Positions 9,770 through 17,825 of a DNA stretch of 64,000 nt are shown here, one piece after another. Both the position numbers and the translations under genes were made by a program. The stretch is from Leifsonia sp. ZF2019 (GTDB lineage: Bacteria; Actinomycetota; Actinomycetes; Actinomycetales; Microbacteriaceae). The notes under the pieces are model-generated. The model searched no databases. It had not been told where the DNA came from and worked only from the letters and a program-made list of their open reading frames with translations. Numbering within the stretch: the stretch's first letter is position 1; each line of letters begins with the position of its first letter. The stretch is from assembly GCF_019924635.1 (NCBI RefSeq), contig NZ_CP065037.1, positions 310,001 to 374,000 of the forward strand, in the 5' to 3' direction.

Positions 9770-9856
9770 CTAGGGGATTAAAGCGATTCGGGGAACCCCT
9801 GATATCGCTAGCAGTCAGTGGGTGTCAGCGTGCGCCGGCCGCCGCGGGGCTCCGGG

Positions 9857-10894
9857 TCAGGCGGTCGCGGGCGCCGCCGCCGTCGACGCGCGCACCACGA
9901 GCGTCGGCTCCACCGACGCTGGGGCGAGGGTCGTGTGCGGGTCGGCGATGTAGCGCAGAAGGTGCTCGACCGCGAGGCGACCCATCTCGCCGAAGGGCTG
10001 CGCGACCGTGGTGAGCGAGGGGGAGCAGTACTCGGCGAGGGTGATGTCGTCCACGCCGACGACGGAGATGTCCTCCGGGATGCGCCGGCCGAGCTCGTGG
10101 AAGGCGCGGATCACGCCGAACGCCATCTCGTCGCTCGAGACGAACACGGCCGTGACCTCTGGGATGCGCGCAAGGATCAGCCCGTTCTGGTAGCCGGAGG
10201 CCGGGGACCAGTCGCCCTTGAGCTCGGGTGGGGGAGTGATCCCGGCCGCCTCCAACGTGCTGCGCCATCCCTCGCTGCGGCTCATGGCGTCCAGCCACTC
10301 GGTGGGGCCGGAGACGTGCCAGACGGTCTTGTGGCCCAGATCGAGCAGGTGCTGCGTCGCCAGCCGTGCGGCTTGGGACTGGTCGACGGCGACGATCTCG
10401 GTGGAGGAGGTGCGCGATCCGTCGATGGTGATGGTGGGGATCGCGCGGGTCAGCTCCTCGATGCCGCGGGTGACGTGGATGAGCGGCAGCGCCAGGATGA
10501 TGCCCTCCACGCCCTGGTCGGCCAGGCGTGACATCGCCTCCTCGATGGCCGTCGGCTCGAGGGACGGGCTGGTCGCCGAGCTGACGGAGTAGCCGGCGTC
10601 ACGCGCGGCTTCCTCGACCCCGACGGTGACGGCGGTGCGCGAGAAGAAGCTGGTCTGCAGCAGCACGATCCCGATCGTCCGGCTGTGTCCGGAGGACAGC
10701 ATGCGCGCCGCGTTGTTCATGCGGTAACCGAGCTGCTCGACGGCGGCGAGGACCTTCGCGCGGGTCTTCTCCTGCACGTTCGGATGCCCGCTGAGCGCTC
10801 GCGAGACCGTCTGGGCGGAGACCCCGGCGACGCGCGCGACATCCGTCATCCCGGGCGGCTTCGGCGCCGACTCCCGTGCTTCCGTACTGGCCAT
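9857..10894 (-). CDS. LacI-family transcriptional regulator of the O-glycan locus
   Basis: A 345-residue DNA-binding repressor. The N-terminal helix-turn-helix reads MTDVARVAGVSAQTVSRALS, with the hinge helix near NNAARMLSSG. A periplasmic-binding-protein-like sugar sensor follows, ending in the typical dimer region (FGEMGRLAVEHLLRYI). The start ATG 10894 gives a normal N-terminal length; ATG 10939 in the same frame is possible, and neither has a good ribosome site. It lies between the GH101 gene and the divergent importer operon. Similar pseudo-palindromes in front of both suggest it controls both; the effector is probably the imported disaccharide (inference). Confidence 0.88.
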   Translation of the reverse strand: MASTEARESAPKPPGMTDVARVAGVSAQTVSRALSGHPNVQEKTRAKVLAAVEQLGYRMNNAARMLSSGHSRTIGIVLLQTSFFSRTAVTVGVEEAARDAGYSVSSATSPSLEPTAIEEAMSRLADQGVEGIILALPLIHVTRGIEELTRAIPTITIDGSRTSSTEIVAVDQSQAARLATQHLLDLGHKTVWHVSGPTEWLDAMSRSEGWRSTLEAAGITPPPELKGDWSPASGYQNGLILARIPEVTAVFVSSDEMAFGVIRAFHELGRRIPEDISVVGVDDITLAEYCSPSLTTVAQPFGEMGRLAVEHLLRYIADPHTTLAPASVEPTLVVRASTAAAPATA

Positions 10895-10970
10895 GCTGGC
10901 AATGATAGCGGGCGCATCGTTGCGATCACGCAGATCCATTGACCGATTACGGCAATCCTGACGGAACTGT

Positions 10971-10988
10971 TGTTATCGGTATCATTCT
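10971..10988. promoter_or_regulatory. Candidate LacI operator upstream of the O-glycan importer
   Basis: TGTTATCGGTATCATTCT is related to the GH101 upstream site, with consensus TGTTATCGRTRYCATWC. It overlaps a plausible -10 (TATCAT), 16 bp after CTGACG, so bound repressor would block the binding-protein promoter. Confidence 0.5.
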
Positions 10989-11044
10989 GTGCGACACTCG
11001 CTTCTCGAACCCGCTGAAGGGTATCTGTGTTCAAAGGAGAGGCA

Positions 11045-12346
11045 GTGAAGAAGTCAGCAGCAATCCGATTGGCGGGCGCGGCGGGGGCGGTCGCGCTCGG
11101 CATCATGAGCCTGGCCGGCTGTTCCGGGGGATCCGGCTCCGGCGACGACGCGAAGCCGGCCACCGTGACGTTCTGGGGCTGGGCCCCCGGCTACGCCGAC
11201 GCGGTCAAGGCGTTCAACGCCGCTCACAAGGACGTGACGGTGACGTACCAGGAGGTGCAGCCCGGCTCCAAGGGCGGCTACCAGAAGATGCTCAACGCGG
11301 TCACCGCGAAAAACGCGCCGTGCCTCGCGCAGGTGGGCTACGAGACTCTCCCGAGCTTCGCCGCACAGGGCGCGCTCGAAGACGTCTCGTCGGTCGCGAA
11401 GGCCGACGAGAAGGACTTCCAGCCGGCGGCCTGGAAGTCGGTCAGCATCGGGGACGCCGTCTACGGCGCGCCGGTCGACACCGGCCCGATGGGCCTCTTC
11501 TACAACAAGGAGGTCTTCGACTCGCTCGGGCTGAGCGCGCCGACGACGTGGGACGAGTACAAGGCCGACGCCGAGAAGATCCACGCCGCCGACCCGACGA
11601 AGTTCATCTCGTCGCCCTACCTCGACTACGACTACGCGGGCCTCGCCTGGCAGACCGGCGCGAAGTGGTTCGACGTCGACGGCGACGCCTGGAAGGTCAC
11701 GATGGCCTCCGACGCCAACGCGAAGGTCGCCGACTACTGGCAGGGACTCGTCTCGGAAGGTCTGATCAGCAGCGCGCCGATGTACGACCAGGCCTGGTAC
11801 ACCGGCCTCGGCGACGGCAGCATCGCCACCGTGGTCGGAGCCGTCTGGCAGGCGGGCGTCATCAAGGGCGGCGCCGCCGACGGCTCGGGCAAATGGGCGG
11901 TCGCCCCGATGCCGCAGTGGTCGGCGGGTGACGACGAGGTCGGCAACGCCGGCGGCTCGGCGACCGCCGTGCTGAAGGGCTGCTCGGACACCAAGGCCGC
12001 GTGGGAGTTCGCCCACTGGCTGAGCACCGACAAGGACACGTACAACACGCTCGTGCAGAAGGCCGGCCTCTACCCGGCTGCGACCGACCTGGCCGATCTG
12101 CCCGCGCTCACCGAGGGCGACGCCTACTTCGGCGGCCAGAAGATCTTCGACGTCTTCGCGAAGGCCGCACCGCAGGTCAACCCCGACTGGACGTGGGGTC
12201 CGGTGATGACGAAGACCGCGGCCGACCTCGACGACGGGCTGGGCAAGGCCTGGGCCGGTCAGGGCACGATCGCCGACGCGCTGAAGAGCGCGCAGGACAA
12301 GACGGTCGCCGAGCTCACGAAGCAGGGCCTGACGGTCTCCGAGTAG
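11045..12346 (+). CDS. Extracellular sugar-binding lipoprotein of the O-glycan importer
   Basis: A 433-residue CUT1 solute-binding protein. The start is GTG 11045, preceded by AAAGGAGAGG. A short signal peptide ends in the lipobox LAGC, followed by a Gly/Ser linker and the binding domain (TVTFWGWAPGYADAVKAFN). It would be tethered to the outer face of the membrane and deliver ligand to the two permeases downstream. From the neighbouring GH101 and GH35 enzymes, galacto-N-biose or a related galactoside is the likely ligand (inference). A strong hairpin follows its stop. Confidence 0.92.
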   Translation: MKKSAAIRLAGAAGAVALGIMSLAGCSGGSGSGDDAKPATVTFWGWAPGYADAVKAFNAAHKDVTVTYQEVQPGSKGGYQKMLNAVTAKNAPCLAQVGYETLPSFAAQGALEDVSSVAKADEKDFQPAAWKSVSIGDAVYGAPVDTGPMGLFYNKEVFDSLGLSAPTTWDEYKADAEKIHAADPTKFISSPYLDYDYAGLAWQTGAKWFDVDGDAWKVTMASDANAKVADYWQGLVSEGLISSAPMYDQAWYTGLGDGSIATVVGAVWQAGVIKGGAADGSGKWAVAPMPQWSAGDDEVGNAGGSATAVLKGCSDTKAAWEFAHWLSTDKDTYNTLVQKAGLYPAATDLADLPALTEGDAYFGGQKIFDVFAKAAPQVNPDWTWGPVMTKTAADLDDGLGKAWAGQGTIADALKSAQDKTVAELTKQGLTVSE

Positions 12347-12369
12347 GGCGAGAGCGGGAACGGGGGAGC

Positions 12370-12409
12370 GGGATGCGACGGGCCGATTCGGGACGGCCCG
12401 TCGCATCCC
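12370..12409 (+). terminator. Intra-operon hairpin between binding protein and permeases
   Basis: A perfect 16-bp stem (GGGATGCGACGGGCCG and its complement) with an eight-base loop lies between the binding-protein stop and the first permease. It probably stabilises the upstream message or partly terminates, giving more binding protein than permease. No U-tract is present. Confidence 0.6.
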
Positions 12410-12453
12410 GTCGTGACAGCGCACGGGCATCCCGTGGGCGGAGAGAAGGAAAC

Positions 12454-13428
12454 GTGACCGAACTGGCCGTCGCCGAGCATCCGGCGACCCCACCGGCGGC
12501 GAGCGACGCCGGGACGCGCGCGCTGCGACGCGCGCGCCGGCCTCGCCGCTCGTTCAGCTGGCGCGCGCCGCTGCTGTTCCTCGGGCCGTTCGTCGTGCTG
12601 TTCGCCGCGATGAACATCGCGCCGATCGTCTATGCCTTCGTCAGCAGCCTCTTCACGGTCAAGCGCTCCGGCCTCGGCCTGACCGCGCCGACCCAGGAGT
12701 TCGACCCCTTCGCGAACTACCTCCACGCGTTCGGCGACCCCGACTTCGTCGCGTCGCTCGGCCGGGTGGCGCTGTTCGGCATCGTGCAGGTGCCGGTCAT
12801 GCTCGGCCTCGCGCTGGCGCTCGCCCTGCTCATCGACTCGAAGTCGGCCCGCGGCAAGGGCTTCTTCCGGCTCTCCAGCTTCCTGCCCTACGCCATCCCG
12901 GGCGTGAGCGCCGCGCTCGTCTGGTCGTTCATGTACTCGACCACGTCGAGCCCGATCAACCACCTGCTCGCGCCGCTGGGCATCCAGCTGCCGTTCTTCG
13001 ACGAGGGGACGGTGCTGTGGTCGGTCGCGAACATCGTGACCTGGAGCTGGACCGGCTACAACATGATCATCATCTACGCCGCGCTGCAGTCGATCCCGGC
13101 CGAGGTGCTGGAGGCGGCCAAACTCGACGGCGCTTCCGCCTTCCGGACGGCGTGGAGCATCAAGATCCCGATGGTGCGCAGCGCGATCATCCTGACGGCC
13201 GTCTTCTCGATCATCGGCTCCGCCCAGCTCTACAACGAGCCGACCGTGCTCCAGCCGATCTCGGGAGGCTCGGTGTCGTCCACCTTCACCCCGATCATGT
13301 CGGCCCAGGCCGCGGTCGGCGCCGGCAATTACCCGTACGCGGCCGCGCAGTCGGTCATCCTCGCGGTGCTCGTCGGCGTGATCTCGTTCGTCTTCTTCCG
13401 ACTCACCAGCAAGGGGGACACGGCGTGA
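12454..13428 (+). CDS. Sugar ABC transporter permease (MalF-like) of the O-glycan importer
   Basis: A 324-residue inner-membrane permease. GTG 12454 is chosen because AGAAGGA lies just upstream. A basic cytoplasmic tail of about 40 residues precedes the first helix (LLFLGPFVVLFAAMNIAPIV). The EAA loop is LEAAKLDGASAFRTAW. Its stop overlaps the start of the partner permease. No ATPase gene is in the operon. Confidence 0.92.
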   Translation: MTELAVAEHPATPPAASDAGTRALRRARRPRRSFSWRAPLLFLGPFVVLFAAMNIAPIVYAFVSSLFTVKRSGLGLTAPTQEFDPFANYLHAFGDPDFVASLGRVALFGIVQVPVMLGLALALALLIDSKSARGKGFFRLSSFLPYAIPGVSAALVWSFMYSTTSSPINHLLAPLGIQLPFFDEGTVLWSVANIVTWSWTGYNMIIIYAALQSIPAEVLEAAKLDGASAFRTAWSIKIPMVRSAIILTAVFSIIGSAQLYNEPTVLQPISGGSVSSTFTPIMSAQAAVGAGNYPYAAAQSVILAVLVGVISFVFFRLTSKGDTA

Positions 13429-14339
13429 CCGCCCTCACCACACGGCGTCCGACCACACGGCGTCCGACTACACGGCGTCCGAACGCACGAGGCCTGAGCC
13501 CGCGTCGCGACACCACTCCGCTGGGCCGCACCGTCGTGCTGGTGCTGCTCTCGGTGTCGACCGTCTACTTCCTCTTCCCGCTCTGGTGGCTGCTCGTCTC
13601 GGCGACCAAGCCGTTCGGCGAGCAGTTCTCGGGCAACGGGCTCTGGTTCGACGGCTTCGGCCTGTTCGACAACCTCGTCCGGCTCACGGCGCAGGGCGAC
13701 GGCATCTTCTGGCAGTGGATGCTCAACAGCCTGCTCTACTGCGGAGTGGGCGCCGCGATCGGCACCCTCCTCTCCGCGATGGGCGGCTACGCGCTGGCGA
13801 AGTACGACTTCCCGGGCCGGGGGGCGCTGTTCGGCGTCATCCTCGCCGCTGTGCTCGTGCCGAAGATCCTGTTCACGCTGCCGCTCTATCTGATGTTCTC
13901 GGGCGTGCACCTCATCAACAACCCGCTCGCCGTGCTGCTGCCGAGCATCGTCAGCCCGTTCGGCGTCTACCTGGCGCGCGTGTTCGCCGCTCAATCGGTG
14001 CCCGACGAGGTGATCGAGGCGGGGCGGATCGACGGCGCGAGCGAGTTCCGGATCTTCCGCTCGATCTCGACCAGGATGATGCTGCCCGCGCTGGTGACGA
14101 TCTTCCTGTTCCAGTTCGTCGAGATCTGGAACAACTACCTCCTGCCGGCCATGGTGCTCGGGGACGACCGCATGCAGCCGGTGACCGTCGGCCTCGTCGG
14201 CTGGAACGCCAGCCACGTCGCCGTCCCGCCGCCGCTCGTGGTGATCGGATCCCTCGTGTCGGTCATCCCGCTGATCGTCGCGTTCCTCGCGCTGCAGCGG
14301 TTCTGGCGCGCCGGAATGACCGCGGGGGCCGTGAAGTGA
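13425..14339 (+). CDS. Sugar ABC transporter permease (MalG-like) of the O-glycan importer
   Basis: A 304-residue inner-membrane permease, started by the GTG that overlaps the previous stop. The N-terminal tail is odd: three copies of TRRPT/N encoded by a perfect 15-bp tandem repeat. The rest is ordinary, with EAA loop VIEAGRIDGASEFRIF and the C-terminal QRFWRAGMTAGAVK. Its stop overlaps the start of the GH35 gene, so importer and enzyme are coupled. Confidence 0.92.
   Translation: MTALTTRRPTTRRPTTRRPNARGLSPRRDTTPLGRTVVLVLLSVSTVYFLFPLWWLLVSATKPFGEQFSGNGLWFDGFGLFDNLVRLTAQGDGIFWQWMLNSLLYCGVGAAIGTLLSAMGGYALAKYDFPGRGALFGVILAAVLVPKILFTLPLYLMFSGVHLINNPLAVLLPSIVSPFGVYLARVFAAQSVPDEVIEAGRIDGASEFRIFRSISTRMMLPALVTIFLFQFVEIWNNYLLPAMVLGDDRMQPVTVGLVGWNASHVAVPPPLVVIGSLVSVIPLIVAFLALQRFWRAGMTAGAVK
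13440..13484 (+). repeat. Three 15-bp tandem repeats in a permease N-terminus
   Basis: Three units of ACACGGCGTCCGANN differ only in their last two bases. They encode the repeated Thr-Arg-Arg-Pro stretch in the cytoplasmic tail. The unit length is a multiple of three, so copy-number change would keep the frame. Confidence 0.85.
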
Positions 14340-16138
14340 CGCTGACGGGAACCTCCTCGCTGCTGACGTACGAGGAGGGGGTGCTGCTGCGCGACGGCGC
14401 GCCCCACCAGGTACTCTCGGGGTCCCTGCACTACTTCCGCGTGCATCCCGCCCAGTGGCGCGACCGGTTGGAGCGCCTGGCGGCGCTCGGGCTCAACACC
14501 GTCGACACGTACGTCGCGTGGAACTTCCACCAGCGCCGGGCGGACCGGCCCGCCTCCTTCGAGGGCTGGTGCGACCTCGAGGCGTTCGTCCGCCTGGCGG
14601 GCGAGGTCGGCCTGGACGTCATCGTGCGCCCGGGCCCGTACATCTGCGCCGAGTGGGACAACGGCGGCCTGCCCGCCTGGCTGACCGCGCGCGTCGGCAC
14701 CCGCGCCCGCAGTTCCGAACCCGCGTTCCTCTCCGCCGTCGCCGAGTGGTTCGACGACCTCGTCCCGCGGCTCGCCGCCCTGCAGGCGTCGAACGGCGGA
14801 CCGATCGTCGCCCTCCAAGTCGAGAACGAGTACGGCAGCTACGGCGACGACGCGTCGTATCTGACCTGGCTGCGGGATGCGCTCGTCGACCGGGGCGCGA
14901 CCGAGCTGCTCTACACCGCGGACGGTCCGACCGACCTCATGCTCGACGGCGGCAGCCTGCCCGGCGTGCTCGCGACGGCGACCTTCGGCTCGCGCGCCGA
15001 GCAGGCGTTCGGCCTGCTGCGGTCCCGGCGCGAGGGCGAGCCCCTGCTGTGCGCCGAGTTCTGGAACGGCTGGTTCGACCACTGGGGCGAGCGCCACCAC
15101 GTGCGCACGGTGCAGAGCGCCGACGCGACCCTCGGTGAGATCCTCGACGCGGGCGGCTCCGTCAGCCTGTACATGGCGCACGGCGGCACCAACTTCGGCC
15201 TGTGGGCGGGGGCGAACCACGACGGCCGGCTGCAGCCGACGATCACCAGCTACGATTCGGATGCCCCGATCACCGAGCACGGTGCCGTGACGCCGAAGTT
15301 CCACGCGTTCCGGTCGCGGTTCGCCGCAGCGGGAGGCCGGCTGCGCGAGGTGCCCGCCGATCCGCCGATCCTGGCGCCCCGCACCGTTCCGGTGGTGCCC
15401 GGCGCCGGTCTCCTCCCCGCGCTCGACCGCCTCCCGGTCGCGGGCAGACCCTTCCCCACCCCGCCGAGCTTCGAGGAGCTGGGCATCGCCTCCGGGCTCG
15501 TGCTCTACCGCGCGACGCCTCGGCTCCCGCGCGGAGAGTGCACGCTGACGATCGCCGGTCTGCACGACCGCGCTCAGGTCTTCGTCGACGGCACTCGCGT
15601 CGGGACCCTCGACGCCGACGGCTCGCTCGCCGTCACGGGCGCGGGCGACGCTGTCGAGCTGCGCATCCTGGTCGAGAACCAGGGCCGCATCAACTACGGC
15701 CCGTTGCTCGGCCAGGGCAAGGGCATCCTGGGCGGCGTGCGCGTCGGCCGCCGCCTGGTGCACGGCTGGACCGCGCGCCCCGTGCCACTGGACGAGTGGG
15801 GGGAGGGGGAGGTCGCGCGGCTGGCGGGCGGTCGGGCGGCTCGCGGAGCCGCGGGCGCCGGGTTCTCGACGGCGCGGTTCGTGCTCGGCGCCGACGAGCC
15901 GGCGGACGCCTTCCTGGCCCTCCCCGGATTCGGCAAGGGCTTCGCCTGGGTCAACGGCTTCCTGCTCGGGCGGTACTGGGAGATCGGCCCGCAGGTCACG
16001 CTGTACGTCCCGGCGCCCGTGCTGCGTCCCGGCGGGAACACGGTGACGCTGCTCGAGCTCGAGCACTCCGGCGAGCGGATCGAGTTCCGCGCCGCTCCCG
16101 AGCTGGGGCCGCCGGAGGAGTACGTGGAGACGTTCTAG
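14336..16138 (+). CDS. Cytoplasmic GH35 beta-galactosidase
   Basis: A 600-residue enzyme without a signal peptide that removes non-reducing beta-galactose from the imported sugar. The GH35 TIM barrel covers about residues 10-330. The acid/base is Glu165 in QVENEYGSYG, the nucleophile is Glu241 in CAEFWNGWFDHWG, and the substrate motif RPGPYICAEWDNGG is intact. A beta-sandwich C-terminus follows (GFGKGFAWVNGFLLGRYW). GTG 14336 overlaps the permease stop. With GH101 outside, it would split Gal-beta-1,3-GalNAc; no GH112 phosphorylase is present, so hydrolysis is the inferred route. Confidence 0.93.
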   Translation: MTLTGTSSLLTYEEGVLLRDGAPHQVLSGSLHYFRVHPAQWRDRLERLAALGLNTVDTYVAWNFHQRRADRPASFEGWCDLEAFVRLAGEVGLDVIVRPGPYICAEWDNGGLPAWLTARVGTRARSSEPAFLSAVAEWFDDLVPRLAALQASNGGPIVALQVENEYGSYGDDASYLTWLRDALVDRGATELLYTADGPTDLMLDGGSLPGVLATATFGSRAEQAFGLLRSRREGEPLLCAEFWNGWFDHWGERHHVRTVQSADATLGEILDAGGSVSLYMAHGGTNFGLWAGANHDGRLQPTITSYDSDAPITEHGAVTPKFHAFRSRFAAAGGRLREVPADPPILAPRTVPVVPGAGLLPALDRLPVAGRPFPTPPSFEELGIASGLVLYRATPRLPRGECTLTIAGLHDRAQVFVDGTRVGTLDADGSLAVTGAGDAVELRILVENQGRINYGPLLGQGKGILGGVRVGRRLVHGWTARPVPLDEWGEGEVARLAGGRAARGAAGAGFSTARFVLGADEPADAFLALPGFGKGFAWVNGFLLGRYWEIGPQVTLYVPAPVLRPGGNTVTLLELEHSGERIEFRAAPELGPPEEYVETF

Positions 16139-16159
16139 CGGGGTTCACTCGTCGGCGCT

Positions 16160-16209
16160 GTGGACCGAAGGTCGTATTTGCGGCGCGCTTTCGCCTCATT
16201 CGGTCAAAA
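16160..16209. repeat. Degenerate copy of the 4655-4706 hairpin
   Basis: The right arm (GCGCTTTCGCCTCATTCGGTC) differs from the 4.7-kb hairpin at a few bases, and the left arm GTGGACCGAAGGTCG is partly mismatched. It follows the GH35 stop by about 20 bp, the same relative position as the intact copy after GH101. Confidence 0.55.
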
Positions 16210-16259
16210 TCGCGGCGGGGAGGCGTTGGATGGAGTCGAACCCGACGAGAGGACATCCC

Positions 16260-16583
16260 GTGACCGACAGCCCCACCACCGCATTCGATCTGCTCACCAC
16301 CCGGCTGCTGCAGGATCCCGACCTCGATGTCTCCGCGACGGCGACCGGGCTGCACGTGCACGATCGGCTCTTCGCCTATCTCGACCGCGATGAGCTCGTC
16401 GTCGACCTGCCGCGCGAACGCGCCGCCGATCTGGTGGGTCGTGGGATCGCGACCACGGTTCCCGCCGCGCGAGCCGAGGCCGCCGGGGCCTGGGTGCGTA
16501 TCGCGGATGCCGAGGACTGGCCGGAGCTCGCCGACGAGGCGCACCGGTTCGTGGGCGAGCCGGCCGTCGGCATGGACTCCTGA
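16260..16583 (+). CDS. Small TfoX-N-like / YjbR-type protein
   Basis: A 107-residue soluble protein. The core (VHDRLFAYLDRDELVVDLPRE, then AADLVGRG and DWPELADEAHRFVGEP) follows the pattern of the TfoX N-terminal domain (F-x-x-v-d-g-l-v-v-k-L-p near the middle, W-x-x-L-x-x-E-A near the end). The function is unknown; TfoX/Sxy in gamma-proteobacteria acts in competence regulation, but this short form need not. GTG 16260 has AGAGGA seven bases upstream; ATG 16230 with GGGGAGG is a credible alternative. It overlaps the next gene by three bases. Confidence 0.65.
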   Translation: MTDSPTTAFDLLTTRLLQDPDLDVSATATGLHVHDRLFAYLDRDELVVDLPRERAADLVGRGIATTVPAARAEAAGAWVRIADAEDWPELADEAHRFVGEPAVGMDS

Positions 16584-17692
16584 TGGAGCTGCCCTGGAGC
16601 CGTCCACGGCCGGACGGCGCATCCGCTGACGCATCGACCGTCCCGCCCGGCGTCCGCACGGCCTCCGAGTGGTCGTGGCGCCTGCTCGTGATCCTCGGGC
16701 TCGCGGCGGTCGTCGTCTACCTCGTGATCGTCTTCCACGAGATCGTCATCCCGCTGCTCGTCGCCCTGCTCGTGTCGGCCCTGCTGCAGCCCGCGGTGTC
16801 GTCGCTCGTGCGGCACCGCTGGCCGAAGTGGCTGGCGATCCTGGTCACACTCGTCGCGTTCGCCGCCGTCGTCGCCGGACTGGTCATGCTCGTCGTGTGG
16901 CAGGTGCGCGCGGGACTGCCGCAGCTGGAGCGGGAGTCGGTCGCCGCGTACGACCGCCTGCGCAACACCCTCCGCGAGCCGCCGTGGAGCGTGACCGACA
17001 CGCAGCTCTCCGGCTACGTCGCCAGTGCGGGGGACTTGCTCCGCAAAGACAGCGGACAGCTGATCGGCGGGGTGGTGCGCGTCGGCTCGACGACCGGCCA
17101 CCTGCTGGCGGGCGCGCTGATCGCCGTCTTCGCGACCATCTTCATGCTCATCGACGGCCACGGCATCTGGCGCTGGATCACCCGCCTCTTCCCGCGCACC
17201 GGCCGCCCGGCCATCGCGGCGGCGGGCGACGCCGGCTGGAGCACCCTCACGAGCTTCGTGCGCGTCCAGATCCTCGTCGCCGTGGTCAACGGCGTCGGGA
17301 TCGGCCTGGTCGCCTTCTTCCTGGGCCTGCCGCTCGCCGTCCCGATCGGCGTCGTCGTGCTGCTCGCCTCCTTCATCCCCGTCATCGGCGCCATCGTCTC
17401 CGGCGTCATCGCCGTCGTGATCGCCCTGGTGTTCGCCGGCCCCGTGCAGGCGATCATCATGCTCGCCGGTGTGCTGCTCGTGCATCTGCTCGAAGCGCAC
17501 GTGATGCAGCCGCTGCTGGTCGGCGGCGCGGTCAAGGTGCATCCCCTCGCCGTGGTCGTCGGCGTCGCCGCCGGAACCGGGATCGCCGGTGTCGCGGGCG
17601 CCCTCTTCGCGGTGCCGCTCATCGCCGTGGCCAACGCGATGGTCACCGCCATGCTGCGCACCGTCCACAGCACTCCGCCCGCGGTGGAGTAG
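16583..17692 (+). CDS. AI-2E-family (PerM-like) transporter
   Basis: A 369-residue membrane protein with about seven to eight helices and a central soluble section (about 105-165). The repeated hydrophobic pattern (IVIPLLVALLVSALLQPAVS; then PIGVVVLLASFIPVIGAIVS) and the C-terminal EAHVMQPLLVGGAVKVHPL segment are family hallmarks. Members include autoinducer-2 exporters and Na+/H+ antiporters, so the substrate cannot be assigned. The ATG overlaps the previous stop. A long perfect hairpin follows. Confidence 0.88.
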   Translation: MELPWSRPRPDGASADASTVPPGVRTASEWSWRLLVILGLAAVVVYLVIVFHEIVIPLLVALLVSALLQPAVSSLVRHRWPKWLAILVTLVAFAAVVAGLVMLVVWQVRAGLPQLERESVAAYDRLRNTLREPPWSVTDTQLSGYVASAGDLLRKDSGQLIGGVVRVGSTTGHLLAGALIAVFATIFMLIDGHGIWRWITRLFPRTGRPAIAAAGDAGWSTLTSFVRVQILVAVVNGVGIGLVAFFLGLPLAVPIGVVVLLASFIPVIGAIVSGVIAVVIALVFAGPVQAIIMLAGVLLVHLLEAHVMQPLLVGGAVKVHPLAVVVGVAAGTGIAGVAGALFAVPLIAVANAMVTAMLRTVHSTPPAVE

Positions 17693-17697
17693 ACCGG

Positions 17698-17754
17698 CGA
17701 GGTTCACGTCGTTGCGCTCAAAACGCCGCTGTGAGCGCAACGACGTGAACCTCG
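17698..17754. terminator. Long perfect intergenic hairpin
   Basis: A 23-bp perfect inverted repeat (left arm beginning CGAGGTTCACGTCG) encloses an 11-base loop, six bases after the AI-2E transporter stop. The length exceeds what termination needs, and no U-tract is present. Confidence 0.6.
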
Positions 17755-17825
17755 CGGCCCGCGACGGGACGGCGCGATAGGGTCGCGAAGGTGGTCGTAT
17801 CGGCGGCTGCGGGATGGAGGCGCAC

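Noticed and set aside
4607..9781. A 1724-codon plus-strand open frame opposite the GH101 gene
   Set aside because: It is rich in Arg/Gly/Val/Asp without domains or a ribosome site and mirrors the GC-rich coding strand; the minus-strand protein has clear GH101 motifs.
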